Shown: piece by piece, positions 26,808 to 35,060 of the stretch
Layout: each line of letters starts with the position of its first letter
Numbering within the stretch: position 1 is the first letter of the stretch
NCBI RefSeq assembly: GCF_013364235.1
Contig: NZ_CP054919.1
Location: forward strand, 3,880,701 to 3,944,700
Direction: 5' to 3'
Source: Kitasatospora sp. NA04385
GTDB taxonomy: Bacteria > Actinomycetota > Actinomycetes > Streptomycetales > Streptomycetaceae
Length of the DNA stretch: 64,000 bases
Made by a program: the position numbers and the translations under genes
The notes under the pieces: generated by a model
Told to the model about the DNA's origin: nothing
Databases searched by the model: none
Seen by the model: only the letters and a program-made list of their open reading frames with translations

Positions 26808-27344
26808 TCAGCGGGACGGACGGGATGGGGCGGGCTGTGCTCCGGCGCCGGGCGGGGTGCGCGTCCCGGGCGCCGCGGCGGTGAGCGCGGCGTCGGGGGC
26901 GGCCGCGGCGGAGGAGCGGGCCTGGGCGGCCTGGGTGCGGGAGTGCTGCTCGGTCCCGGTGGAGCGCTCGACTGCCTGCCGGTAGGCGTGCAGGTCGCGG
27001 CCGAGCTGCTCGACGCCGAGGTCGTAGCGGGCGGCGAGGGTCTCGATGTCGGTGGCGAGGGTGCGCAGCAGGCCGTGGGAGCGGATGTCCATGTGGTCGC
27101 CGTTGCGGGTGCGTTCCAGGCGGGTGATCGCGGAGGCGGCCAGGCGGCGCAGCTGGTCGTCGGCGTCGTCGACCCGGTTCGCCTGCCCTCTCAGCAGCCT
27201 TGCCAGGGTCCGCAGTTCACCGGGATCGGGATGCCGGTCCAGCATGTCGTAGGTGTCCAGGCCGAGGCGCTCCATGACGATCAGCCGCCCGGCGAAGGCC
27301 GGGGTGCCGTCGAGCGTCCGTGCGGGCGCCGGGCCGGCGTTCAC
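26808..27344 (-). CDS. Small helical protein, unknown
   Basis: 178 residues, mostly helical: TLARLLRGQANRVDDADDQL, RRLAASAITRLERTRNGDHM, LLRTLATDIETLAARYDLG. This is followed by an Ala/Pro-rich tail ending PAPSRPSR. GTG at 27344 overlaps the stop of the upstream gene (GTGA). No domain is recognised. It resembles in build the other helical proteins between 30 and 51 kb, which may be a divergent family. Confidence 0.7.
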   Translation of the reverse strand: MNAGPAPARTLDGTPAFAGRLIVMERLGLDTYDMLDRHPDPGELRTLARLLRGQANRVDDADDQLRRLAASAITRLERTRNGDHMDIRSHGLLRTLATDIETLAARYDLGVEQLGRDLHAYRQAVERSTGTEQHSRTQAAQARSSAAAAPDAALTAAAPGTRTPPGAGAQPAPSRPSR

Positions 27345-28096
27345 CGCGGCCTCCGGGCAGCGGCGATGGCCGGTGCGATGCTGCGCGGGGACGCGGCGGG
27401 CGCGGGGGCCGGTGCGGTGTTCTGGACGGCCAGCATCCGCAGCCCGGTGGCGGTGGGCCGGACCGTCTGCCCCACGAACAGGCTGGTGCTGGTGTCGCGC
27501 TCAACCAGCTTGCGCTGGAGCAGGTTGCCGAGAGCCTTGCGGCTGACCTTCGCCCCGTGAGTCAGCATCCGCAGTTCCCCCCGTTTGCTGCTGCTGTACA
27601 TGGTGACCTTGCCGGTGGACACCGCCTCCAGCGCCTCTCGCTGGGGAGCGGTGAGCTTCTTGTCCTTCTTCGCAGGCGCGGGTGCAGCGGGTCGCTGCCC
27701 GAACGGCGGCGCCAACGGTGAGGCGGCGAGGGCCAGGTGGAGCCCGACGGAGCGCTCCAGCTCTTGGAGGAGCGCGGTGCGGCGGACGATGAGGGAGTCC
27801 AGGCTCTGACCGCTGCTGCCGAGGACACCGCAGGACTGCAGGTCGACGTCGGTGCCGTCGACTACCCGGTCCATATCGCGGCGGATACTGGTGGCCACGT
27901 TCACCAGGGTCTGCTGGAGGATGTCCAGACGTCGGGCGAGGTGGGCGATGTCGGCGGCGGAGCGGCCCAGCGGGGTGTTCTCGTCCTCTCTCCAGCCGGG
28001 GATCGATCGCAGGTCGGGTACGTCGAGGATGCGCAGGACCATCTCGGTGCCGACCCGGGTCGAGCGGGGAGCGCCTTGGGGAGCGGGCTGGGTCAC
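27341..28096 (-). CDS. Helical protein with winged-helix-like C-terminus, unknown
   Basis: 251 residues. The N-terminal half is helical (SAADIAHLARRLDILQQTLV). The C-terminal half, after KKDKKLTAPQREALEAVSTG, reads KVSRKALGNLLQRKLVERDT and RPTATGLRML, the pattern of a small winged helix acting on DNA. The tail ends IAAARRPR. GTG at 28096 overlaps the stop of the HAD gene, so translation is coupled. It could be a DNA-binding accessory protein; family not recognised. Confidence 0.68.
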   Translation of the reverse strand: MTQPAPQGAPRSTRVGTEMVLRILDVPDLRSIPGWREDENTPLGRSAADIAHLARRLDILQQTLVNVATSIRRDMDRVVDGTDVDLQSCGVLGSSGQSLDSLIVRRTALLQELERSVGLHLALAASPLAPPFGQRPAAPAPAKKDKKLTAPQREALEAVSTGKVTMYSSSKRGELRMLTHGAKVSRKALGNLLQRKLVERDTSTSLFVGQTVRPTATGLRMLAVQNTAPAPAPAASPRSIAPAIAAARRPR

Positions 28097-28788
28097 CGTC
28101 CCACCCCCGGGCGGCTGTTCAGGAGGGCGATGCCCATCTCGGCGGCTTCGCGCAGGGTGTCGGCGAGGGGGACGCCGGCGGCGGCCAGGCGCTCGGCGCT
28201 GTGCAGGCCGCCGGTGTGCAGCACGGCGACGGCGCCGACCTCTTGGGCGGCGACGGCGTCGTCGAGGCTGTCGCCGATCACCAGGGCGCGGCTCGGCTCG
28301 ACGCCGAGGGCGGCCAGGTGGGCGGCCAGGGCCGGGGCCTTGGAGTGCGCCGGTTCTCCGGTTCGGCCGTCGATCCGCTCCAGCAGCCCTCCGATCCCGA
28401 CCTGCTCGACCTCGGCCAGCAGCCGATCGTGCGGGGCCAGGGAGAGCAGGCTCTGGCGGTGGCCGGCCGCTCGCAGGCCCAGCATGAGCTGGCGGACCCC
28501 GGCGCGCAGGCGCACCGGCCGCCGGTGGAGCACGTCGAGGAACTCCTTGTTGCTGCGGCTCCACTCCTCGTCGGTGATCGTCCGGCCGACCAGCGTGTCG
28601 TAGAAGCCGCGGATCGGGACGGCGTGCAGCGCCCGGTAGGTGGCGGTGTCGATCAGGGGGCCGCCGATGCGGGGCAGCGTTGCGTTGAGGGCCGCGACGT
28701 GGTCGTCGAGGTCGTCGCGGACCGTCCCGTTCCAATCCCACACGAGATGGATGCGGGACGTCGAGCCGGTGGTGGTGCGGTGGGTCAA
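28093..28788 (-). CDS. HAD-family hydrolase
   Basis: 231 residues with the full set of HAD motifs: I, IHLVWDWNGTVRDDLDDH (nucleophile Asp, Asn at +2, as in other actinobacterial members); II, SLLSLAPHDRL; III, EPAHSKAPALAAHL; IV, SRALVIGDSLDDAVAAQEVG. A helical cap occupies residues 35-100. It likely hydrolyses a small phosphate ester in the cytosol. TTG at 28788 overlaps the stop of the MFS gene (TTGA), and its own stop overlaps the next start, so this pair forms a coupled metabolic insert between accessory genes. Confidence 0.85.
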   Translation of the reverse strand: MTHRTTTGSTSRIHLVWDWNGTVRDDLDDHVAALNATLPRIGGPLIDTATYRALHAVPIRGFYDTLVGRTITDEEWSRSNKEFLDVLHRRPVRLRAGVRQLMLGLRAAGHRQSLLSLAPHDRLLAEVEQVGIGGLLERIDGRTGEPAHSKAPALAAHLAALGVEPSRALVIGDSLDDAVAAQEVGAVAVLHTGGLHSAERLAAAGVPLADTLREAAEMGIALLNSRPGVGR

Positions 28789-30041
28789 GCGGGCTTCTCC
28801 ATAGGGGTGGTGGGGGTGAGGAGGTCGTGGCGGGCGGCGAGGATCGCGGCGACCAGGACGGCGGCCATCACCGGGACGCAGGCGGCGCCGGTAGTGCCCA
28901 GAGCGGCGAGGCGGCCGGCAGCGGCGGAGCCGGCCGCCTGGCCGAGGCCGATCACGGCGATCAGCCAGGCGGCGGCCTCGGTCGCGGTGCCGGGCAGGGC
29001 GAGCCGGTCGGCGAGGAGGAACGCGGTGGCCACCAGCGGGGCGAGGTAGAGGCCGGGGCACAAGCTGACGGCGAGGACGAACGGCGGGGAGGTGACGAGC
29101 AGCAGCGGCAGACCGCACAGGGCGAATCCGGCTGCAGCGTAGAGGAGTTGACGGCTGGGCGGGTGCGGCCAGGGCGAGCGGGCGAAGAGGAGCCCGCCGG
29201 CCAGGCTTCCGACGGACACGGTGGCGGGCAGGAGTCCGGCCAGCCAGGTGCTGCCGGTGGCGTCGGCGAGGGTGAGCGCGAGCACGTTGAACGCGCCGAG
29301 GTTGACGCCGAGGAAGAACATCGCGGCCAGCAGGAGCAGCAGTCCGCGCGAGCGCAGCGCTCCCGTCCAGTGCACCTCGCGGTGGGCCGCCGGTGGCGTG
29401 CGGCGGGAGGGTTGCTGCGCGGCGACGGCCGCCGTGCCCGCCGCCGTGGCGACCGCGCACACCGCCAGGGCGCTGGCGGGTGAGGCGAGTTGGGCGAGGA
29501 TGGTCGCGGTCAGGGGCCCGATGACGAAGAGCAGCTCCTGGCTGACGCTGTCGAGAGTGAACGCGGCGCGCTGTTCCTCGGGCCGGGGCAGCAGGCGGGG
29601 CCACATGGCACGCATCGCGGCCTCCAGCGGCGGGGTCGCGGCTCCGGCGAGCACGGCCAACACCGCGGCGGCGGCCGGGTGGGCGGTGCAACCCGAGGCG
29701 GCGAGCAGGGCGAACGCGGTGGTGGAGAGCGCGGCGGTGGCGGCGGCGACGGGCACCAGGCGGGTGCGGTCGACGAGCCGGCCGAGCAGCGGCTGGCCGA
29801 TCGCGCTCGCCAAGGCGTAGAGCGAGGCGAGGGCGGCGCCCAACAGGACGGGGCCGTGCTCGGCCCGGACGGTGAGCAGCAGGGCGATCGGCGCCATGGC
29901 GGCGGGCAGGCGACCGGTGAGGGTTCCGGCAAGCAGGGGGGTGACGTGCGGGGCGGCGAGAACGGTGTGCAGAGCGGGCGGGCGCGGGGAGGTGATGGTC
30001 GCGGGCTCCGGGAGAGGCGGGTGGGGTGGGTGCGCGTTCAC
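28785..30041 (-). CDS. MFS transporter
   Basis: 418-residue, 12-helix major facilitator. Visible segments include LLGAALASLYALASAIGQPL with the loop motif GRLVDRTRLVPVAAA, a central loop RRTPPAAHREVHWTG, and C-terminal helices such as AAWLIAVIGLGQAAGSAAAG. The family exports drugs or metabolites using the proton gradient. GTG at 30041 overlaps the preceding stop, and the end overlaps the HAD start. Co-translation with the phosphatase suggests that one substrate is both dephosphorylated and exported; this is inference. Confidence 0.85.
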   Translation of the reverse strand: MNAHPPHPPLPEPATITSPRPPALHTVLAAPHVTPLLAGTLTGRLPAAMAPIALLLTVRAEHGPVLLGAALASLYALASAIGQPLLGRLVDRTRLVPVAAATAALSTTAFALLAASGCTAHPAAAAVLAVLAGAATPPLEAAMRAMWPRLLPRPEEQRAAFTLDSVSQELLFVIGPLTATILAQLASPASALAVCAVATAAGTAAVAAQQPSRRTPPAAHREVHWTGALRSRGLLLLLAAMFFLGVNLGAFNVLALTLADATGSTWLAGLLPATVSVGSLAGGLLFARSPWPHPPSRQLLYAAAGFALCGLPLLLVTSPPFVLAVSLCPGLYLAPLVATAFLLADRLALPGTATEAAAWLIAVIGLGQAAGSAAAGRLAALGTTGAACVPVMAAVLVAAILAARHDLLTPTTPMEKPA

Positions 30042-30496
30042 GGCGAGACGAGCGGCGGGCGCAGTTGGGCGGCGGCGGTGCCGAGGTGGGCCGAGGCGCT
30101 GGTGAGCAGGGCGGCGGCCTGCCCGCGGCTGGTGCGCAGCAGGCCGGCGGCCTCGGCGGCGGCGGGTTCGGCTGCGAGGTGGTGCAGGGTGTCGACCATC
30201 GCCGCGTTCGCGGCCAGCAGGCCGGACAGGGCGGAGGTGATGCTGGACAGGGGGCGCAGGTGCGCCAGGGCTGGGGCGTCGGTGAGGTCGACGAGGGCGG
30301 CGGCCGTCGCGGTGGCGGTGGCCAGGTGGACGAGCGTGGCCAGCAGGTGGCGGCTGAGCAGGCGGGTGCCGTCGGGGGCGGTCGGCGGCAGGCCGAGGGC
30401 GTGGGCGAGGGCCTGGACCTGCTCGCTCTCCTCCGCCAGGTCGGCCGCCAGGTCGCTCGCGGCGCTGCCGGGCAGGGAAAGGGTCGGGGACGTCAA
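30038..30496 (-). CDS. Small helical protein, unknown
   Basis: 152 residues, almost entirely helical and Ala/Leu-rich (LAADLAEESEQVQALAHALG, HLLATLVHLATATATAAALV, AAEPAAAEAAGLLRTSRGQA). It ends in a short tail AAAQLRPPLVSP. Despite the Ala content there is no true membrane helix. TTG at 30496 overlaps the upstream stop (TTGA). It belongs to the group of small helical bundle proteins in this gene series; no family recognised. Confidence 0.68.
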   Translation of the reverse strand: MTSPTLSLPGSAASDLAADLAEESEQVQALAHALGLPPTAPDGTRLLSRHLLATLVHLATATATAAALVDLTDAPALAHLRPLSSITSALSGLLAANAAMVDTLHHLAAEPAAAEAAGLLRTSRGQAAALLTSASAHLGTAAAQLRPPLVSP

Positions 30497-31341
30497 CGGG
30501 CCCTCCGGGCGGAGTCGGAGCTGAGCGGTGCGGGCGAGCTGAGGATCGGCGCCCCGAGGGCTGCCGCGCGGGCGGCGGCCGAAGGAGACGGAGCGGTGGC
30601 CGCGGCGGCGCGGGGGTGGGTGGGGGTGATGTCGAGGTCCTGGAGCAGATCGACGGGGACCTCGCGCAGTCGGCGGCGGGCCGGGGCCGGGCTGGCCAGA
30701 GCGGTCAGAACGGCCTCGGTGAGCTGGGCGGGGCAGGCCGATCCGCGCAGTTCGGCGTACCAGGGGTTGCGGTGGGCACTTCCGGCGATGATCTGCAGGG
30801 ACGGCTGGCCGGTGTCCTCGTCGGGGCCCCAGCGCAGTTCGGCCAAGGCGTCGGGGGCGATGGCCTCGACCATGCCTGCTCGGCGGTGCGCGCCGCTCCA
30901 TCCGGCCTCGGCCAGGCCGGCCAGCGCGCCCTCCGGGTCGGCGCCGTCCGGTCCGTTCTCGGCGTGGTCGACGAGCCCGGCAGCGGCGTACGCGAGGACC
31001 TCGTCGGGCGCCAGGGCGCTGAACGTCGCGTGCCAGCCAGGACCGCTGGCGATCAGGGCGTCCTGCGGGCGCTCGCTGCTGAATGCGGTGACGAGCACGA
31101 CGCTCCGGCTCCGCGGGTGGTGGAACTCGCGGCCCAGGCGTCCTTCGCCCGCCCGCCACCGTGCGGCACTCAGGGTGCGCGCCGCCGCGGCGGTGGATCG
31201 GAGGGTGGGCGGGGCGAGGTAGGCGGGGCGGATGTCGACGAGGGCGTCGGCGAGCCGTTCGGGCAGGTAGGAGTCGGGCTGCCCCATGCGGTGCAGTATC
31301 GGGTTCGATCCCCTGGCGGGGGCGGTGGGGGTGGCTTCCAT
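30493..31341 (-). CDS. DUF317-like protein
   Basis: 282 residues. The region QPDSYLPERLADALVDIRPA to GPGWHATFSALAPDEVLAYA has the strand-helix rhythm and the W-x-A-x-F...T/P-x-E ending of DUF317 units, repeated more loosely later (HRNPWYAELRGSACPAQLTE). The Ala-rich tail contains GAPILSSPAPLSS and ends SARRAR. ATG at 31341 is preferred because GGGAGGA lies about eight bases upstream; a longer frame to 31377 lacks a ribosome site. Unknown function, cytosolic. Confidence 0.68.
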   Translation of the reverse strand: MEATPTAPARGSNPILHRMGQPDSYLPERLADALVDIRPAYLAPPTLRSTAAAARTLSAARWRAGEGRLGREFHHPRSRSVVLVTAFSSERPQDALIASGPGWHATFSALAPDEVLAYAAAGLVDHAENGPDGADPEGALAGLAEAGWSGAHRRAGMVEAIAPDALAELRWGPDEDTGQPSLQIIAGSAHRNPWYAELRGSACPAQLTEAVLTALASPAPARRRLREVPVDLLQDLDITPTHPRAAAATAPSPSAAARAAALGAPILSSPAPLSSDSARRAR

Positions 31342-31357
31342 GGTGTGCGTCCTCCCG

Positions 31358-32248
31358 TCAGCGCCGGTGCGCGGCAACGTGGTTGGCCACCAGCAGGGCC
31401 GCCTGCGGGGCGGGCTCGTGGCTGAAGCTGAGCGCGGCGGTCGAGCGGACGGTGGCGGCGCCCGCGCGGGCGGCGGTCAGGGCGGCGGGCGAGGGCACGG
31501 CGGCGGGGGCGGGCGCACTCACGGGCGACGGGAGGACGGGCCGGGCGGCCTGCCGCGACTCGGGGGCGGGGGCCTTGTCGGCTTCCGGGGCGGGAACGTG
31601 GCGCTCGGCCCACCGGGCGAGGACCTCAAGCGGCTCCAGCAGCTCCCGGCCGGCCTCGGAGAGGTCGTACAGGTAGGCGCGGCGCTCGCCCGTGCGCACG
31701 ACCAGGCCCGTTTCCCACAGCTTGGCCAGGCGCTGGTAGAGGACAGCGGGGTGCGGGCCCTCGGCGGGCAGAACCAGGTCCTGGATCTCCGACGGGTACA
31801 CCGGCTCGCCCTCGGAGGCAATCGCCCACAGCGTGGCGACCGTGTAGCGGCGGTCGAGGGAGGCCAGCGCCTGTGCGGTGTAGGCGCCGGGGCCGGTGCC
31901 GGTGGTCGGGCGGCTCTGGTGGGCGGAGGCCCAGCGGGCGACGGGCACCTGGATCTGCAGGGCCTCGCGCCCGGCCTCGGTCAGGGCGACCGCGCCGTCC
32001 CGGCCGGAGCCGGAGCGCGCCACGAGGCCGTCCTCCTCCATCGTCACCAGCCGGGCACCCAGGGCGGAGCCCATCCACGGCATCGCGCTGGAGAACGACC
32101 CGTTCAGCAGCTTGCCGCCGTTGCGGTCCAGGGTCCGCAGGACCGAGATGGTGTTCGACGCGCCCAGTGCGGCGATGGCCTTCTGCACGCGGGGGGCCAG
32201 GGAGAGGTCGGGCACGACCGAGGAGGGCACGGGGGTGGGCGTAGACAT
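31358..32248 (-). CDS. Double HxlR-like winged-helix protein
   Basis: 296 residues with two winged-helix units. The first covers about residues 25-100 (NTISVLRTLDRNGGKLLNGS, LVTMEEDGLVARSGSGRDGA, LTEAGREAL). The second covers 125-215 (RRYTVATLWAIASEGEPVYP, YQRLAKLWETGLVVRTGERR, LSEAGRELLEPLEVLARW). Each follows the HxlR order of helix-turn-helix then wing ending in LTEAGREAL. It should bind DNA, perhaps as a regulator of this cluster. The tail carries AATVRSTAALSFSHE and ends VAAHRR. ATG at 32248 has AAGGA ten bases upstream. Confidence 0.78.
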   Translation of the reverse strand: MSTPTPVPSSVVPDLSLAPRVQKAIAALGASNTISVLRTLDRNGGKLLNGSFSSAMPWMGSALGARLVTMEEDGLVARSGSGRDGAVALTEAGREALQIQVPVARWASAHQSRPTTGTGPGAYTAQALASLDRRYTVATLWAIASEGEPVYPSEIQDLVLPAEGPHPAVLYQRLAKLWETGLVVRTGERRAYLYDLSEAGRELLEPLEVLARWAERHVPAPEADKAPAPESRQAARPVLPSPVSAPAPAAVPSPAALTAARAGAATVRSTAALSFSHEPAPQAALLVANHVAAHRR

Positions 32249-32342
32249 GGTGGTGGAATCCTTCGCGGAGCTGGGGCACTGGGGAGGGCGGCGGGGGGGT
32301 GCGCGCGTCGGCGGTGGGCGGGGAGGTCACCGCCCGGGAGGG

Positions 32343-32975
32343 TCAGACGCTGGCGCGGGGCTGCCCGGCGACGGGCAGCGAGGAGAGGTCGGTGTGCGGC
32401 GGGGTCGGCAGCAGCCGGTGGTGCGGATGGTCCGGGTTGGTCGTGCACGCGCCGAACGGGCCGTCCGGGGAGCGGAGCTTGAGAAGCAGCGGCTCCAGGT
32501 GGTCGCGCTGCCACACGCTCGGGCCGGTCGCCCCGGAGCGGGAGTCGGTCAGCTCCTGCCAGGCCAGCCAGCAGTGGTGGATGCGGGCGAGAGCCTCGTC
32601 GTGCTCGGGCCACCGGGTGCACCACGGCCGGCCGGAGGCGATCTCCGCCCCGTAGGCGGACAGCAGGATGTGGTCCACCCAAGGGGTCATCGTGCGGACC
32701 TCCTCGGCGAGGGACGCGTCATCGAAGGCCAGGATGGTCAACGACACGGACTCGCCCTCGGCTCCGTCGGCGCCGTCGAAGCCGGGGCCGAGGTCCAACT
32801 CCAGGTCCAGGAGGTCGTCGTCGCCCTCGTCGTAGTCCTGGGCGAGGCGGTCGGCCACAATCGCCAGCGAGTCCCGCTCCGCCTGGAGCGCAGCCAGGGT
32901 CGCGCGCCACTCGGCGAGCGTCTCGGCGGTGACCTGGCCGCGCTCCGGCGGGTCGTCGGGAGGTGAGGTGGACAA
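32343..32975 (-). CDS. DUF4913 protein
   Basis: 210 residues. A coiled-coil-like N-terminus (AEWRATLAALQAERDSLAIV) and an acidic stretch (DYDEGDDDLLDLELDL) precede the DUF4913 core: WVDHILLSAYGAEIASGRPW, CTRWPEHDEALARIHHCWLA, then WQRDHLEPLLLKLRSPDGPF. This domain is frequent on Streptomyces plasmids next to DUF317 genes; its role is unknown. TTG at 32975 has GGAG six bases upstream. It lies downstream of the promoter/operator-like sequence at 33036-33088. Confidence 0.8.
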   Translation of the reverse strand: MSTSPPDDPPERGQVTAETLAEWRATLAALQAERDSLAIVADRLAQDYDEGDDDLLDLELDLGPGFDGADGAEGESVSLTILAFDDASLAEEVRTMTPWVDHILLSAYGAEIASGRPWCTRWPEHDEALARIHHCWLAWQELTDSRSGATGPSVWQRDHLEPLLLKLRSPDGPFGACTTNPDHPHHRLLPTPPHTDLSSLPVAGQPRASV

Positions 32976-33035
32976 GAGCTGCTCCGGAATCTCGGCGGGT
33001 CGGGGTGATGACCACGACCCTGCCCGCCGCCCATG

Positions 33036-33088
33036 TCCTTGCGCGGGAGATATCCGATGGCTTATGGAAGCCCGAATCCCCCTGTCAA
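33036..33088 (-). promoter_or_regulatory. Candidate promoter and operator ahead of the DUF4913 gene
   Basis: On the minus strand TTGACA (33088-33083, perfect -35) is followed after 17 bases by ATAAGC (33065-33060, weak -10). Directly downstream, the plus-strand sequence TCCTTGCGCGGGAGATATCC at 33036-33055 nearly matches both arms of the large inverted repeat at 61354-61441. This suggests a common regulator. It would allow transcription of the 19-33 kb genes independently of the upstream part. Confidence 0.5.
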
Positions 33089-34332
33089 GGAATTCGGTGA
33101 TTCCCGCACAGAGGAATTCCCGGTGTCAGCAATTCCATTGCCATGGCCGCCTGTTGGGGAACGACTCCGTTGCCGAGGGCGGTCAGTTTCGCAGATCTGG
33201 AAAGCCCTGTGATCTGCGTCACCCACCCTTCTTCGAGGCCCATGACCCATTCCACGAACTCCGGGGTGAGGCGCCCTCGCGAATCCACCGGGGCCGGTGC
33301 GGGGCGGGTCACGTACTCCCATCGGGCGATGGCGGCGGTGTACTCCCCCCAGCGGCCGACTCCCCCGGCTTCGAGGCCCACATCGGCAGCGCCACCTGCG
33401 ACAGCGGCGGCCGGAAGCCCCCGCCGCCGCGGCGACCCGGCGTCCCGGCGTCGCCGGCCCTCGGTGTCGGCAGCATCCTCGCCGCGGCGCTCGACATCGT
33501 CAGGTCGCCCCGGCTCCCGCGCCGGTTCGGCCCGCCCTTGGCCCTGCCGGACGCGCGCGGGGTCGGCAGCAGGTGCTCCACCAGGTCCGAGAGGTTCGGG
33601 CCGTGCCCGCCCGCCCTGCGCAGGTCCGGATGCTGACTGCCCCCGATCGTGCCCAAGTTGGAGGTGGGGGTGAGCAGCAGCACCACATGCCCCAGGCTCT
33701 CCCGGCGCGTGTCCGGGCCCTTGAAGTCCCGGGCACTCGGCGTCGGCAGGCCAGGCGGTGAGGAAGACGCGCTCGCGGCGGTGGGGGGCTCCGACGGCGC
33801 TTGCGGGTAGCACCTGCCAGCGCGCATCGTACCCGCGCAGGGCCAGGTCTCCGAGTACGGCACCGAGTGCCCGCAGAGGATGCTCAGCTCCTGTTTCTCC
33901 CAGACACCACGGGCAGAATTCCACGTCGCCATCGGCTGCCGGGGAATGGGCGGCGGTGGACAGGAGGCCGCGGACGTTTTCAAGAACCACCAGGCAGGGT
34001 CGGAGAGTTGATATGGCGCGGGCGATGGTGTGCCACAGCCCGGAACGGGTGCCCTCGGCCAGGCCGCGCCGGGTGCCGGCCACGGAGACGTCGGTGCACG
34101 GGAAGCCGGCGACGAGCACGCACACCGGCTCGACGGTGCGGAAGTCGACCGTCTCGATGTCGCCCAGGTTCAGGACGCCCGGCCAGTGATGTTCGAGGAT
34201 CGCGGCGGCGGCCGGGGCGGGGTCGGCGTGCCAGGCGATGCTGCCGCCCAGGACGGCCTGGACGCCTAGGTCCAGGCCGCCGTAGCCGGAGCACAGCGAG
34301 CCGATCCGCGGCCCCGGCAAGTCGGCGCTCAC
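33085..34332 (-). CDS. C5-cytosine DNA methyltransferase
   Basis: 415-residue Dcm-type enzyme with the ordered motifs: I, IGSLCSGYGGLDLGVQAVLG; IV, VLVAGFPCTDVSVAGTRRGL (catalytic C79); VI, CLVVLENVRGLL; VIII, AVGAPHRRERVFL; X, LTALGNGVVPQQAAMAMELL. A long Gly/Ala/Arg-rich variable region lies between VIII and X, where the target-recognition domain should be. No restriction endonuclease is seen beside it, so it is probably an orphan used to protect or mark the element. GTG at 34332 overlaps the upstream stop. Confidence 0.9.
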   Translation of the reverse strand: MSADLPGPRIGSLCSGYGGLDLGVQAVLGGSIAWHADPAPAAAAILEHHWPGVLNLGDIETVDFRTVEPVCVLVAGFPCTDVSVAGTRRGLAEGTRSGLWHTIARAISTLRPCLVVLENVRGLLSTAAHSPAADGDVEFCPWCLGETGAEHPLRALGAVLGDLALRGYDARWQVLPASAVGAPHRRERVFLTAWPADAECPGLQGPGHAPGEPGACGAAAHPHLQLGHDRGQSASGPAQGGRARPEPLGPGGAPAADPARVRQGQGRAEPAREPGRPDDVERRGEDAADTEGRRRRDAGSPRRRGLPAAAVAGGAADVGLEAGGVGRWGEYTAAIARWEYVTRPAPAPVDSRGRLTPEFVEWVMGLEEGWVTQITGLSRSAKLTALGNGVVPQQAAMAMELLTPGIPLCGNHRIP

Positions 34333-34940
34333 CGGGTCCGCCCCGACGACGAGGCGGCCTGCACCGCCGGGGCAGCGCTGTGCGGCGCGGTCGCCGAGAC
34401 GATCCGCGCGGGCTTGGCCCTGGCGCGGGCGGCGCTGGCGGCCTTCGCCCCGGCGGGACGGGAGTTGAGGGTGCGCAGCACGTCCGGCTCGGGGCCCGAC
34501 AGGTTGCGCGCGACGCGCACGGTGGCGCTGGCGGCCTCCTCGATGACGGTGCGGGCGTCGCTCAGCGCGGTGCGGAAGAGGGCCAGTTCCTCGGCGGTGG
34601 CGGCCCGGCCGCGTCCTTCGACCTGGACGGCGGCCACCAGGGCGGGTGCGGCGACCAGGTGCGCGCGGGCCGTCAGCACCGCGGCCCAGGCGTAGGCGAC
34701 GCCGGCCCGCTGGTGGGCGACGGCGTCGACAGAGTCGCGGTCGGCGCCCGACATCGACGGTTCGCTCTCGCCGAGGAGGTGGTCGTGGAGCCGGACGAAG
34801 CCGTGCAGGTGGTCGCTGACGGTGCTGGACGGGGGGATGGCGGGGAGCTGGGCGAGCTGCGCGATCCTTTTGCCGTGGTCGCGCAGCATATGGGCGGTGG
34901 CGGCCAGGATGTCGGCCTGGACGTGGAGGGGGAGGTACAG
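34329..34940 (-). CDS. Helical accessory protein (apparent CTG start)
   Basis: 203 residues, helical: QADILAATAHMLRDHGKRIA, SVDAVAHQRAGVAYAWAAVL, LALFRTALSDARTVIEEAAS. The tail PARIVSATAPHSAAP ends SSSGRTR. CTG at 34940 is preferred because GGAG lies exactly six bases upstream and the sequence looks coding from there (LYLPLHVQ). A TTG at 35048 is an alternative but lacks a ribosome site and reads Pro/Gly-rich sequence. The stop overlaps the GTG of the methyltransferase gene. No family recognised. Confidence 0.6.
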   Translation of the reverse strand: MYLPLHVQADILAATAHMLRDHGKRIAQLAQLPAIPPSSTVSDHLHGFVRLHDHLLGESEPSMSGADRDSVDAVAHQRAGVAYAWAAVLTARAHLVAAPALVAAVQVEGRGRAATAEELALFRTALSDARTVIEEAASATVRVARNLSGPEPDVLRTLNSRPAGAKAASAARARAKPARIVSATAPHSAAPAVQAASSSGRTR

Positions 34941-35060
34941 GTGGGGCTCCGGGGAAGCGGGGGATCCCGGTCGCGGGTGGTCGGCGACAGCGGGTGGGAG
35001 GAGGTGGCCTCGCGCTCCGGCGGGTGGGCAGCCGGGCGGGGCGGGCAACGCCGCGGACGG

